From: Ensifer adhaerens
GTDB lineage: Bacteria; Pseudomonadota; Alphaproteobacteria; Rhizobiales; Rhizobiaceae
Length of the DNA stretch: 64,000 nucleotides
NCBI RefSeq assembly: GCF_002007205.1
Contig: NZ_LAZS01000001.1
Span: 124,001 to 188,000 of the forward strand
Reading direction: 5' to 3'
The first letter of the stretch is position 1; each line of letters starts with the position of its first letter. Position numbers and translations under genes: made by a program. Below the pieces are notes generated by a model. That model did not search any database and had not been told where the DNA came from. It was given only the letters and a program-made list of their open reading frames with translations. Below are positions 19,769 to 29,733 of the stretch, piece by piece.

Positions 19769-21211
19769 TTAACCTTTCCCGAGAAGTCCGGAATAAAGAG
19801 AGACGTAACGCTCGGCACTTGTGGCCCAGGAAACGTCCGATTTCATGCCCTGGGTCTGAATTTTCGACCAGACTTTGGGCTCGCTGTATGCACGCAGCAC
19901 CCGCCGGATCGCAAGCCGCAACCCATCGGCATTGACAGGCGTGAACTGGAAGCCCGTCGCGACCTTGGCCGCAAGCCCTGCTTCGTTGGCGTCGATGATC
20001 GTATCGGCGAGGCCGCCGGTGCGGGCGACGACCGGCACGCAGCCGTAGCGCAGGCCATAGAGCTGCGTCAGCCCGCAGGGCTCGAAGCGAGAGGGTATGA
20101 GGATCGCGTCGGAGCCAGCCTGCATCAGATGCGACAGCGGCTCGTTGTAGCCGGTGGCCATACCGATATGGCCGCGATGACGGGATGCGGCGGCGAGCAG
20201 CGCGCCTTCAAGCGCGGCGTCGCCCGAGCCGAGCACGACGAGCTTGCCGCCGAGGGCGACGAGTTCGTCCGCCACGTCGGCGACGAGGTCCATGCCCTTC
20301 TGCCAGGTGAGCCGGCTGACGACGCAGAAAATCGGGCCGTTGCCCTTTTCAAGGCCGAAGCGTTCTTCGAGCGCCCGCCGGTTGCCGACGCGTTGCTTCA
20401 AGCTCGTCGCGCTGAAGTTCTGGGCGATATGCGGGTCGGTCTCCGGGTTCCAGATATCGGCGTCGATACCGTTGACGATGCCGGAGAGATCGGCCACGCG
20501 GCTTTTCAACAGGCCTTCGAGGCCCATGCCGAATTCCGGCGTCAGGATTTCCTGGGCGTAGGACGGGCTGACAGTGGTAACGGCGTCTGCTGTCTGCAGG
20601 CCGCCTTTGAGGAAGCCGACATCGCCGTAATATTCGACGAACTGCATCGAGAAGGCTTCGGGCGGGAGCGCAAGCTCGGGAAAGACCGAAGCGCCGAACT
20701 GGCCCTGGAAGGCGATGTTGTGGATGGTCATGACCGTCGGCGTTGCGGCAGCACGGCCGAAATGCATGTAGACGGGCGTCAGCGCCGTCTGCCAGTCATG
20801 GGCGTGGACGATATCGGGCTTCCAGCCGGGAACAATGTCACCGGCCGCGATCTCCGCGGCGGCCAGCGAAAGCCCTGCGAAGCGGCGGAAATTGTCGGCG
20901 TAATCAAGGCCGGTCGCATCGACATAGGGGCCGCCGTCGCGCGCATAGAGCGCCGGCTGGTCGAGAACAAGCAGATCCAGCCCGTTGATCTCTGCCGAAA
21001 GGACCGTGGCCGGATTGCCGAACAGGTTTTCGAAACGGCCGACCTTCTTTTTCTTCTTCAGCTTCTGCAGCACGGCCGGATAGCCGGGCACCAGGGTGCG
21101 GGTCTTGACGCCGTGCGGCAAAAGCGCTGAGGGCAGCGCGCCGACGACATCGGCGAGCCCCCCGGTCTTGATCAGCGGATAGACTTCGGACGCAACGGAC
21201 AGAACGTTCAT
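19769..21211 (-). CDS. glgA: Glycogen synthase (ADP-glucose type)
   Basis: 480 residues, GT5 glucosyltransferase extending alpha-1,4-glucan from ADP-glucose. The N-terminal ADP-glucose site [13 protein letters not shown] lies near residue 15; HDWQTAL is near 160; the C-terminal domain has [15 protein letters not shown] and [18 protein letters not shown] near 375, with the conserved Glu of the GT-B retaining family, and RTGGLADTI. The gene lies 6 bases after glgC and 6 before pgm. Confidence 0.96.
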   Translation of the reverse strand: MNVLSVASEVYPLIKTGGLADVVGALPSALLPHGVKTRTLVPGYPAVLQKLKKKKKVGRFENLFGNPATVLSAEINGLDLLVLDQPALYARDGGPYVDATGLDYADNFRRFAGLSLAAAEIAAGDIVPGWKPDIVHAHDWQTALTPVYMHFGRAAATPTVMTIHNIAFQGQFGASVFPELALPPEAFSMQFVEYYGDVGFLKGGLQTADAVTTVSPSYAQEILTPEFGMGLEGLLKSRVADLSGIVNGIDADIWNPETDPHIAQNFSATSLKQRVGNRRALEERFGLEKGNGPIFCVVSRLTWQKGMDLVADVADELVALGGKLVVLGSGDAALEGALLAAASRHRGHIGMATGYNEPLSHLMQAGSDAILIPSRFEPCGLTQLYGLRYGCVPVVARTGGLADTIIDANEAGLAAKVATGFQFTPVNADGLRLAIRRVLRAYSEPKVWSKIQTQGMKSDVSWATSAERYVSLYSGLLGKG

Positions 21212-21217
21212 GGATGC

Positions 21218-22480
21218 CTACATTCCCAGCTTGTCGATCATCGTTTGCGTGATCAGGCAGACGCCGTTTTCCGAACGCCGGAAACGCTTGGCATCGAGCT
21301 CCGGATCGTCGCCGACGACGAGGCCTTCCGGGATCACGACACGGCTGTCGATGACCACGTTGCGCAGCGTCGCATGGCGACCGATCTTCACATCGGGAAG
21401 AACTACGGCATTCTCCAGACGGGAATATGAATTTACACGGACGCCTGTGAACAACAGGCTGCGGTTGAGGGCTGCGCCCGAGATGATGCAGTCGCCGGAG
21501 ATGAGCGACGAGGTCGCCGAGCCGCGGCGGTTTTCGTCGTCATGCACGAATTTTGCCGGCGGCTTGATCTCGGCAAAGGTCCAGATCGGCCAGGTGCTGT
21601 CGTAGATGTCGAGTTCAGGCGTCACATGGGTGAGGTCGATATTGGCCTGCCAATAGGCATCGATCGTGCCGACGTCGCGCCAGTAGGCTTCGCGTTCGAA
21701 ATCCGATCGCACGCAGGACTGGGCAAAGCGATGGGCGACCGCTTTGCCGTTGTCGACGATGTAGGGAATGATGTCCTTGCCGAAGTCGCGGCTCGATTTC
21801 GGATCGGCGGCGTCGCGGCGCAGGAGATCCATGAGGAACTTCGTGTGGAAGACATAGATGCCCATGGAGGCAAGCGCCATCTCCGGATTGCCGGGAATGC
21901 CCGGCGGATCGGCCGGCTTCTCGACGAAGGCGATGATGCGGTCCTTCTCGTCGACATGCATCACGCCGAAGCCGGTTGCTTCCATGCGCGGCACCTCGAG
22001 GCAGCCGATGGTGACGTCGGCGCCGGAATCGACGTGCTGCTGCAGCATCAATTCGTAGTCCATCTTGTAAATATGGTCGCCAGCAAGGATCACCATGTAT
22101 TCGACGCCATGGTCCTCGATGATATCGATGTTCTGGTATACGGCGTCGGCCGTGCCCTCGTACCATTGCGTCTCGGACACGCGCTGGCTTGCGGGCAGGA
22201 TGTCGAAGCTTTCGTTCCGTTCCGGGCGGAAGAAGTTCCACCCGCGCTGCAGGTGGCGGATCAGCGAGTGCGCCTTGTACTGGGTGGCGACGCCGATGCG
22301 GCGGATGCCGGAGTTCAGCGCATTCGAAAGCGCGAAGTCGATGATACGGGCCTTGCCGCCGAAATAGACCGCCGGTTTCGCCCGTCGGTCGGTCAGTTCC
22401 TTCAGGCGACTGCCGCGACCGCCGGCGAGAACATAGGCCATGGCATCACGTGCCAGAGGTTGCGTACGCTTTTCCACCAT
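21218..22480 (-). CDS. glgC: Glucose-1-phosphate adenylyltransferase
   Basis: 420 residues, makes ADP-glucose from ATP and glucose-1-phosphate, the committed and allosterically regulated step of glycogen synthesis. The N-terminal nucleotidyltransferase motif is [29 protein letters not shown], then [47 protein letters not shown], and VEKPADPP; the C-terminal left-handed beta-helix region has [20 protein letters not shown]. The ATG has GGAGGACAAATG-type context. It is 80 bases after glgB, long enough to hold an mRNA processing site or minor promoter. Confidence 0.96.
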   Translation of the reverse strand: MVEKRTQPLARDAMAYVLAGGRGSRLKELTDRRAKPAVYFGGKARIIDFALSNALNSGIRRIGVATQYKAHSLIRHLQRGWNFFRPERNESFDILPASQRVSETQWYEGTADAVYQNIDIIEDHGVEYMVILAGDHIYKMDYELMLQQHVDSGADVTIGCLEVPRMEATGFGVMHVDEKDRIIAFVEKPADPPGIPGNPEMALASMGIYVFHTKFLMDLLRRDAADPKSSRDFGKDIIPYIVDNGKAVAHRFAQSCVRSDFEREAYWRDVGTIDAYWQANIDLTHVTPELDIYDSTWPIWTFAEIKPPAKFVHDDENRRGSATSSLISGDCIISGAALNRSLLFTGVRVNSYSRLENAVVLPDVKIGRHATLRNVVIDSRVVIPEGLVVGDDPELDAKRFRRSENGVCLITQTMIDKLGM

Positions 22481-22560
22481 TTGTCCTCCCCATTCATTGA
22501 CTTCAGGGGTCGTTACGGCGGCTTTTCGGCAACGCCTTGCGGCCCTCGATTTTCAGCTGG

Positions 22561-24771
22561 TTACTCTTGCTCCAGCATCAGCGTCGCCAAAGGCGGCAGC
22601 GTGATGTTGGCCATTATCGCTCCCTTGGTGTCCTTCTCGGCAAAAACGGCGCCGCCATTGCCCTTGCCGCTTCCCCCATAGATTTCCGCGTCGGTGTTGA
22701 GGATCTCCTTCCAGCGACCCTTGACCGGCAGCGGGATGGCGTAGCTTTCCCGATAGACGGGGGTGAAATTGGTGATGACGGCGACGAGCTTTTCGCCGGG
22801 CGCCTTGCGCAGCCAGGCAAAGACCGAGTTGTCGCGGTCGTCGGCAAGCAGCCACTCGAAACCTTCGCCCTCGCAGTCCCGGGCGTGCAGCGCGGGCTTG
22901 GCGCGGTAGGTGCCGTTGAGGTCGCGCACCAGCCGCCGCACGCCTTCGTGCAGGTGGTATTCGAGCAGGTTCCAGTCGAGCGCGCGCTCCTCGGACCATT
23001 CGCGCCACTGCGCGAATTCCTGGCCCATGAACAGCAGCTTCTTGCCGGGATAGCCCCACATGAAGGCGTAATAGGCCCGGAGATTCGCAAACTTCTGCCA
23101 GTCGTCGCCGGCCATCTTGGCGATCAGCGAGCCCTTGCCGTGCACGACTTCGTCATGGGAGAGCGGCAGCACGAAGTTCTCGTTGAAGGCATAGAGCAGG
23201 CCGAACGTCAGGTCGTTGTGGTGGAACTTGCGGTGCACCGGCTCGCGCGACAGATACTGCAGCGTGTCGTGCATGAAGCCCATGTTCCACTTGAAGCCGA
23301 AGCCGAGGCCCCCGGCATGGACCGGATGGGAAACCTTCGGCCAGGAGGTCGATTCCTCGGCGATCGTCAGAATGCCCTGGTGGATACCGTAGATCTGGGT
23401 GTTCAACGTCTGCAGGAAGCGAACGGCTTCGAGGTTTTCGTTGCCGCCATATTCGTTCGGCACCCATTCGCCATGCTTGCGCGAATAGTCGAGGTAGAGC
23501 ATCGAGGCGACCGCATCGACGCGCAGGCCGTCGACATGGAATTTCTCGGCCCAGTAGAGCGCGTTGTTGACGAGGAACGACAGCACTTCCTGGCGGCCGA
23601 AATTGTAGATCGCCGTGTTCCAGTCGGGGTGGAAACCCTGGCGTGGGTCCTCGTGTTCATAAAGTGCCGTGCCGTCGAACCAGCGCAGGCCGTGCTCGTC
23701 GGTCGGGAAATGCGCCGGCACCCAATCGAGGATGACGCCGATGCCGACCTTGTGGCAGCCGTTGACGAAGCGGGCGAAGCCTTCGGGCTCGCCGAAGCGT
23801 GCGGTCGGCGCATAGAGGCCGGTCGTCTGGTAACCCCAGGACGGATCGAAAGGGAACTCCGAGATCGGCAGGAACTCGATATGGGTAAAGCCCATGTCGA
23901 CGCAGTAGGGGATCAGCCGGTCGGCAAGCTCGTCCCAGGAGAGCATCTCGCCATTGTCGCGGCGCTGCCAGGAGCCGGCATGGACCTCGTAGATCGAGAT
24001 TGGCTGCCGCCTTGCGTCGGCCGAGGCCCAGTGCTTGCGGTGTGCCTCGTCGTCCCACACCTGTGCGATTTCAGGCGTGGTGACGGAGGCGGTGTTCGGG
24101 CGAAGCTCCGAGCGCCGGGCAAAAGGATCGGCCTTCAGCGGCAGCCGCGTGCCGCTGCGGTCGAGGATCTCGTATTTGTAGGCGAGCCCGCCTTCGACGC
24201 CCGGAATGAAGATCTCCCAGATGCCGGTGTCGGCACGCAGCCGCATGACGTGGCGTCGGCCGTCCCAGTCGTTGAACTGGCCGACGACAGAAACGCGCTT
24301 GGCGTTCGGCGCCCAGACGGCGAAGTGATAGCCGTCGGCGCCATCGTGATGGATCGGGTGCGCACCCATCCTGTCGAACAGCCGGAGATGCGAACCTTCG
24401 CGTATGTAGTAGTCGTCCATCGGCCCGAGCACCGGCCCGAAACTGTAGGGGTCGACGACCATCCATTCGCCGCCCTGATTGCGGGCGCGGTAGCGCACCG
24501 GCTGGGGCTTCTTCAGCGCCAGCGGCCCTTCGAAGAAGCCGGCATCGGCACGCCGTTCGAGCGTGCCAAGCTCCTTGCCGGCGAGTGTCTCGACCGTCAC
24601 GGTCTCGGCATCGGGGATGAAGCAGCGGGCAAGGATCGCCTTGCCGGCGGGGTGCACGCCGAGAACCGCGAAGGGATCGTCATGCGTGCCCTGAAGGATG
24701 GCCGCGATTTCCGGCGCTGACAGCAGACCTGAAGCTGCGGGTTCCGGGTCCTTGCCGGCCGAAGGCGTCAT
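22561..24771 (-). CDS. glgB: 1,4-alpha-glucan branching enzyme
   Basis: 736 residues, GH13 branching enzyme forming alpha-1,6 links. There is an N-terminal extension and CBM48 ([25 protein letters not shown] about residue 140), then the barrel: [38 protein letters not shown] with the nucleophile Asp, [13 protein letters not shown] with the acid Glu, and [14 protein letters not shown]. The start overlaps the glgP stop by four bases, so the two are translationally coupled. Confidence 0.96.
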   Translation of the reverse strand: MTPSAGKDPEPAASGLLSAPEIAAILQGTHDDPFAVLGVHPAGKAILARCFIPDAETVTVETLAGKELGTLERRADAGFFEGPLALKKPQPVRYRARNQGGEWMVVDPYSFGPVLGPMDDYYIREGSHLRLFDRMGAHPIHHDGADGYHFAVWAPNAKRVSVVGQFNDWDGRRHVMRLRADTGIWEIFIPGVEGGLAYKYEILDRSGTRLPLKADPFARRSELRPNTASVTTPEIAQVWDDEAHRKHWASADARRQPISIYEVHAGSWQRRDNGEMLSWDELADRLIPYCVDMGFTHIEFLPISEFPFDPSWGYQTTGLYAPTARFGEPEGFARFVNGCHKVGIGVILDWVPAHFPTDEHGLRWFDGTALYEHEDPRQGFHPDWNTAIYNFGRQEVLSFLVNNALYWAEKFHVDGLRVDAVASMLYLDYSRKHGEWVPNEYGGNENLEAVRFLQTLNTQIYGIHQGILTIAEESTSWPKVSHPVHAGGLGFGFKWNMGFMHDTLQYLSREPVHRKFHHNDLTFGLLYAFNENFVLPLSHDEVVHGKGSLIAKMAGDDWQKFANLRAYYAFMWGYPGKKLLFMGQEFAQWREWSEERALDWNLLEYHLHEGVRRLVRDLNGTYRAKPALHARDCEGEGFEWLLADDRDNSVFAWLRKAPGEKLVAVITNFTPVYRESYAIPLPVKGRWKEILNTDAEIYGGSGKGNGGAVFAEKDTKGAIMANITLPPLATLMLEQE

Positions 24772-27233
24772 CCGGCTCTCCAGATTTCCCCGGCATATTG
24801 CCGGATGGTGCGGTCGGAGGAGAACCAGCCCATCCGTGCCGTGTTGCGGATTGCCTGCGCATACCAGTCGGACGGCGTCGTCCAGAGCTGGTCGATTTCG
24901 CGCTGCGCCTTGGCATAGGCCTCGAAGTCGGCGGCGACCATGAACCAGTCGTGATTGTAGATGCCGTCGATAAGGCCCGAGAAGCGGTTGCGGTCATCGG
25001 GCGAGAACACGCCTGACGCAATTGCCTGCAGCGCCTGCGACAGCTCGCGCGAGCCTTCGATGATGGCGCGGGGATTGTGGCCCTCCGCGCGCGCCTTCGT
25101 CACCTCTTCGGCGGTCATGCCGAAGATCCTGATGTTTTCCTCGCCGATCCAGTCGCGCATCTCGACATTGGCGCCGTCGAGCGTGCCGATCGTCAAGGCG
25201 CCGTTCAGCGCGAACTTCATGTTGCCGGTGCCCGACGCCTCCATGCCGGCGGTCGAGATCTGCTCGGAGAGATCGGCGGCCGGAACCATGACTTCGGCGA
25301 GCGAGACGTTGTAGTTCGGCACGAAGACGATCTTGAGCAGGCCGCGCACCGCCGGGTCGTTGTTGACGACACGGGCGACGTCGTTGGCAAGCTTGATGAT
25401 CAGCTTGGCATTGTGATAGCTCGGCGCCGCCTTGCCGGCAAAGAGCTTGACGCGCGGCACCCAGTCGAGCTCCGGATGGGAGCGGATCTGGTCGTAGAGC
25501 GCCACCGCCTCGATGATGTTCAGGAGCTGGCGCTTGTATTCGTGAATGCGCTTGATCTGGATGTCGAACATCGCCGACGGGTCGAGCCTGATGCCGAGCC
25601 GGCTCTGCACGAGCTGGGCGAGGCGCACCTTGTTGGCGCGCTTGACGGCGGCGAAGTGCTCCTGGAATTCCGCCTTGTCCGAGAAGGCATCGAGTGCCTG
25701 CAAGGCCTCGGTATTGTCCATGAACTCGTCGCCGATCGCGTCGCGGATCAGTCCGAAGAGACCTGGATTGCATTGCATCAGCCAGCGGCGCGGGGTGATG
25801 CCGTTGGTCTTGTTGTTGATGCGGTCCGGGTAGAGCTTGTGCAGGTCGGCAAACACCGTTTCCTTCATCAGCTCCGTATGCAGCGCCGAAACGCCGTTGA
25901 TCGAATGCGAGCCGACAAAGGCGAGGTTGCCCATGCGCACGCGCCGTTCACCGCTTTCGTCGATCAGCGAGATGTTGCGGATCTCGTCGTCGGTAGCGCC
26001 CTTCTGGCGGCGGGCTTCGATCAGGATCTTGGCGTTGATCGCATAAACGATCTGCATGTGGCGCGGCAGCAGCCTCTCGATCAGCGGCACCGGCCAGCTT
26101 TCGAGCGCTTCGGGCAGAAGCGTGTGGTTGGTGTAGGAAATCGTTCGGCGGGTGATGTCCCAGGCCTGCTCGAAATCGAGGCCGTGCAGGTCGGTCAAGA
26201 GTCGTACCAGTTCGGCGATCGAGATGGCCGGATGGGTGTCGTTCAGCTGAATGGCGATCGCGTCCGGCAGCGAGTTGAAGTCCGGATACTGCTGCAGGTG
26301 GCGGCGAAGGATGTCCTGCAGCGAGGCGGAGGAGAAGAAATACTCCTGCCGCAGCCGCAGTTCCTGACCGGCCGGCGTTGCGTCGGCGGGATAGAGAACG
26401 CGCGTCAGGCTTTCCGCCTTGTTGCTTTCCTTGAGGGCGCCGATGTGGTCGCCGGCGTTGAAGGCGGCAAGCAGGATCGGGTCGATCGGCTGCGCCGTCC
26501 AGAGGCGCAGCGTATTGACGCGTTTTGCGCGCCAGCCGACCGCGGGCGTGTCGAAAGCCGTGGCAATCACGCGCTCGGCCGGTTTCCAGACGAAGCGCTG
26601 GATTTCCTCGTCGATATTGGCGGTTTCGACCACGCCGCCGAAGCCGATTTCGTAGGAGCTTTCGCGCCGTTCGAACTCCCAGGGATTGCCGTGGGCGAGC
26701 CAGGTCTCGGGCAGTTCCACCTGCCAGCCATCGGCCATCTGCTGGCGGAAGAGGCCGTGCATGTAGCGGATGCCGTAGCCGTAGGCCGGCACGTCGACGG
26801 TTGCCATCGATTCCATGAAACAGGCGGCCAGCCGTCCGAGACCACCGTTGCCGAGGGCCGCGTCCGGTTCGAGCTGGGCGACGACGTCGATATCGACGCC
26901 GAGCGAGGCGAGCGCATCGCGCATCTCGTCCATCAGGCCGATATTGGTCATCGCATCGCGCATCAGCCGGCCGATGAGGAATTCCAGCGAGAGATAATAA
27001 ACGCGCTTGGCGCCGGTCGCGTAGGTCTTGCGGGTGGAGTCCATCCACTTGTCGGTGATGCGGTCGCGCGCAACCAGGATCGCCGCCGTCAGCCAGTCAT
27101 GCGGCTTGGCGACCTTCGGATCCTTGCCGATGCGGTACTTCAGACGTTCGAGGATTTCGACGGCGAGCTGACCGGGTTCTGACGACCTTGGGGCTGGCTG
27201 CGGCACGTCGTTGGTGGAGAGCCTGTTCATCAT
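24768..27233 (-). CDS. glgP: Glycogen/maltodextrin phosphorylase
   Basis: 821 residues, GT35 phosphorylase releasing glucose-1-phosphate from glycogen ends with pyridoxal phosphate. The family segments are [21 protein letters not shown] near 125, [18 protein letters not shown] near 335, and the PLP site [27 protein letters not shown] near 660, where the Lys of MKF carries the cofactor. It is the first gene of the glg operon, so the main promoter should lie in 27234-27388. Having the breakdown gene first in the synthesis operon suggests turnover is set mainly by allostery. Confidence 0.96.
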   Translation of the reverse strand: MMNRLSTNDVPQPAPRSSEPGQLAVEILERLKYRIGKDPKVAKPHDWLTAAILVARDRITDKWMDSTRKTYATGAKRVYYLSLEFLIGRLMRDAMTNIGLMDEMRDALASLGVDIDVVAQLEPDAALGNGGLGRLAACFMESMATVDVPAYGYGIRYMHGLFRQQMADGWQVELPETWLAHGNPWEFERRESSYEIGFGGVVETANIDEEIQRFVWKPAERVIATAFDTPAVGWRAKRVNTLRLWTAQPIDPILLAAFNAGDHIGALKESNKAESLTRVLYPADATPAGQELRLRQEYFFSSASLQDILRRHLQQYPDFNSLPDAIAIQLNDTHPAISIAELVRLLTDLHGLDFEQAWDITRRTISYTNHTLLPEALESWPVPLIERLLPRHMQIVYAINAKILIEARRQKGATDDEIRNISLIDESGERRVRMGNLAFVGSHSINGVSALHTELMKETVFADLHKLYPDRINNKTNGITPRRWLMQCNPGLFGLIRDAIGDEFMDNTEALQALDAFSDKAEFQEHFAAVKRANKVRLAQLVQSRLGIRLDPSAMFDIQIKRIHEYKRQLLNIIEAVALYDQIRSHPELDWVPRVKLFAGKAAPSYHNAKLIIKLANDVARVVNNDPAVRGLLKIVFVPNYNVSLAEVMVPAADLSEQISTAGMEASGTGNMKFALNGALTIGTLDGANVEMRDWIGEENIRIFGMTAEEVTKARAEGHNPRAIIEGSRELSQALQAIASGVFSPDDRNRFSGLIDGIYNHDWFMVAADFEAYAKAQREIDQLWTTPSDWYAQAIRNTARMGWFSSDRTIRQYAGEIWRAG

Positions 27234-27388
27234 GAAACTGTCTTTACCCTTTTGCGTTGGGAGATCGCAGGCCGGACCCGACCGGGGATAAAGGCAATTT
27301 ATGCATCGATCCGAAGCGCTTGCAATAGATGTTTTTAAATGGATTAGACTTGTCTCAAACGGCGGATTGCGACCGCTGCGAAACTGAA

Positions 27389-27414
27389 AATGCCGCCCGG
27401 CGAACCGGGCGGCA
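27389..27414 (-). terminator. Terminator of the TadG/vWA gene
   Basis: Perfect 11-base stem ATGCCGCCCGG / CCGGGCGGCAT with loop CGAA, followed on the minus strand by TTTTC. It lies 24 bases past the stop of the vWA gene and just upstream of the glg promoter region, insulating the two. Confidence 0.85.
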
Positions 27415-27437
27415 TGGTAGGTCTCAGGTCTTTTCCA

Positions 27438-28673
27438 TTACTTGGTCAGGCGGGTCGCCATGGCCGATGCCCGCTCGCCGATCGCCTTGAAGGCTGCGAT
27501 CAGATCGGCTGCTTCTTCCGCCTGGAAGTAGTTGGCTTCCGTCGTGGCGCAGGCCTTGAGCAGCGACTTGCCGCGGTCGGGTGCCATGAAGGCGACGGTG
27601 TAGACCTGCACTTTGTTCTTGCGAGCCGTATCGCACCAGGCCAGCGTCGTCGTGTCGTCGCTCGTGTTGTTGTTGTCGCCGTCGGTCATGAAGACGATGT
27701 ATTTCGTCGGAACCTGGCCGTTCTTGGCCTTGTGGGCCGTGTCTTCGGTCGCTGCGGTTACGCGGCTATAGGCCGTCTTGAACGCGTTGCCCGACGCCGT
27801 GCCGCCCGTTGCAACGAGGGCGTTCACGTAGGTCGAGGTTCCAGATGTACCCCAGGCCAGGTTGCCGGCCGTGTCCTGGGCGGAGTTGTAGGAGACGGCT
27901 GCCGTGCGGACGTAGAGCGTAGTCGGGTCGGCGGTGTTCAACTGCTTCAGCAGATCGCTGACGGCGGTCTTCAGCGCGTCGATCTTCGTCACGTAGCAGG
28001 GGCTGGTTGCCTTCAGGTTGGGATACTTGCTCCAGTTCGATTCCGTGTAGTTCGGGCAGGACGATTTCGCGCTGTTTTGCGTATTGGTTTTCCAAGCCAT
28101 CGAACCGGAGCGGTCGAGCACCAGATACATGGAGAGCGCATTCTTGCTCTCGGTAGCGCTTTCAGCAGTGGCGCGGGTTTCAATGGCGATCGATTCCTGT
28201 CCAAGCAGGCGCGTCATCGCATTGAACTGGAGCGTTTGCTTGTTGAGAACGGTAACCTTGAAGATCTTGCCGGTGGCGCCGTTGGCGCTTTCGGCGATAT
28301 CGACCGTGGCCCGATTGGCGGCTGTGTCGGTGTCACCCACGCTTGCAGCGGCCGCGCTCTTGCTGACGCCATCTGTCGACGTGGCTGCAGATTGGGCCTT
28401 GAGGAAGTTCAGCGCGATTTTTGTGGCGTCCTCCCTGGCTTTCTCCGGCGTTGTCGAAGTCATCGTCACCAGGGCCGATGCCGCCGCCAGCGCTGCGGCA
28501 TCCGCTTCGTCCTGCATGTGGGTTTTCATGGTCATCATGCTGGCCAAATCGATAGCGACGCCGCCAGCGGCCAATACCAATGGCGCGGCGAGCGCTGCCA
28601 TAATGCCGAAATTGCCACCCCGGTCCTTGAGCATAGCTACAAAGAACCGGCCTACAGTGTATCGTCTTCCCAT
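27438..28673 (-). CDS. TadE/TadG-like pilus-assembly protein with von Willebrand A domain
   Basis: About 411 residues. The N-terminus has the TadE/G pattern LKDRGGNFGIMAALAAPLVLAAGGVAIDLASM (single membrane helix about 20-45) and then ADAAALAAASAL. A vWA domain follows, with the MIDAS motif DRSGS near residue 186 (MYLVLDRSGSMAW) and FMTDGDNNN near 340. TadG-like proteins are minor pilins or secreted envelope proteins of Flp/Tad systems. No other tad or cpa genes are present here, so this is an orphan. ATG at 28673 is chosen over 28703 because the protein then begins close to the membrane helix, but the start is uncertain. A strong terminator follows. Confidence 0.83.
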   Translation of the reverse strand: MGRRYTVGRFFVAMLKDRGGNFGIMAALAAPLVLAAGGVAIDLASMMTMKTHMQDEADAAALAAASALVTMTSTTPEKAREDATKIALNFLKAQSAATSTDGVSKSAAAASVGDTDTAANRATVDIAESANGATGKIFKVTVLNKQTLQFNAMTRLLGQESIAIETRATAESATESKNALSMYLVLDRSGSMAWKTNTQNSAKSSCPNYTESNWSKYPNLKATSPCYVTKIDALKTAVSDLLKQLNTADPTTLYVRTAAVSYNSAQDTAGNLAWGTSGTSTYVNALVATGGTASGNAFKTAYSRVTAATEDTAHKAKNGQVPTKYIVFMTDGDNNNTSDDTTTLAWCDTARKNKVQVYTVAFMAPDRGKSLLKACATTEANYFQAEEAADLIAAFKAIGERASAMATRLTK

Positions 28674-28852
28674 CTTTGCACACCCCAGAGGAACACGTTG
28701 CAAGCTTGGGGGGCATCAATAGCGCCGATGGCTTACGATATCGTTCCGGCAATCGCTGCAATTTTAACGGAATTCGGGAAAACCAGTGCTTACAGCGGGT
28801 TCTGCGACCACAGTCGTGTGTGAAAACGGGAAATGGCCTGTGTCAAATCGGG

Positions 28853-29731
28853 TCACGGTACCGGAATGACGTCGACCGCCTGCTTGGTCTTCTGGCTGCC
28901 GTAGCTTTTCAGTATCCCGATCACCGGTGCTACGTCGCCATAGTCGCGTCCGTGGCCGACGACGATGTGGTCGGTTCCGGCCGGAATGTTGTTGGTCGGA
29001 TCGAGTTCGATCCATCCAGAGGTTGCCCCGCACCAGACGCGCACCCAGGCGTGCATGGCATCGGCGCCTTCCAGGCGCTCCTTTCCGGGCGGGGGGATCG
29101 TCCTTAAGAATCCGCTAACGTAGCCGGCTGGGATGCCAAGGCTGCGGAGGGCAACGATCATGACATGGGCGAAATCCTGGCAGACGCCGCGTCTGAGCCT
29201 GAAAGCTTCTGCCGGCGTCGTGTTCACGGTCGTTGCCTCGCCGTCATAGACGAAGTCCCGATGGATGCGATCACACAGCGCCACGGCGATCTGGCGCACC
29301 GTCATTGTGTCGGTGGCGGTGTCGCGCGCGTAGGCGGCAATTTCGGCGGCCTCGGGCAAGAGCGGGCTCGGGCCGGCGAAGTGATGCGGCGCCTCCGCAT
29401 CGACGGACCAGCAGGCGGAAAGCTCGGCCGGCAGGCGGCCGAGATCGGGGGAAAAGTCCGCGGTCAAGGCTTGCGCTTCCACCTGCACGCGCGCCTGCAT
29501 GCGGATCGTCAGGTCGGCATGGGAGGCGCGAAAGAGGATCGACGTAAACGGGTTGGCGAAGAAGTCGATGCTCTCCGTGCGCTCGGCCGGCATCGGCTGG
29601 CAGCTCAGCGAGCCGACGACGAGACGCTGGCGGCCCGGCAGCGTCGCCGGCAGCACGCGCACGAGGTGGCGCCCGCCGGATACCGGCACTTCGTAGTCAT
29701 AGGTGATCTTCAGGCTGATGTCGTAGAGCAT
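28853..29731 (-). CDS. Transglutaminase-like cysteine protease-fold protein
   Basis: 292 residues. It has an N-terminal bacterial transglutaminase beta domain (LYDISLKITYDYEVPVSGGRHLVRVLP) and a core with the full Cys-His-Asp triad: RRGVCQDFAHVMIVALRSLGIPAGYVSG (Cys near 187), DAMHAWVRVW (His near 227) and WIELDPTNN (Asp near 242). Such proteins may act as peptidases, amide-forming enzymes or transamidases. It begins 2 bases after the ATP-grasp/alpha-E gene, so it is the third gene of that operon. Substrate unknown. Confidence 0.88.
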   Translation of the reverse strand: MLYDISLKITYDYEVPVSGGRHLVRVLPATLPGRQRLVVGSLSCQPMPAERTESIDFFANPFTSILFRASHADLTIRMQARVQVEAQALTADFSPDLGRLPAELSACWSVDAEAPHHFAGPSPLLPEAAEIAAYARDTATDTMTVRQIAVALCDRIHRDFVYDGEATTVNTTPAEAFRLRRGVCQDFAHVMIVALRSLGIPAGYVSGFLRTIPPPGKERLEGADAMHAWVRVWCGATSGWIELDPTNNIPAGTDHIVVGHGRDYGDVAPVIGILKSYGSQKTKQAVDVIPVP

Positions 29732-29733
29732 GG

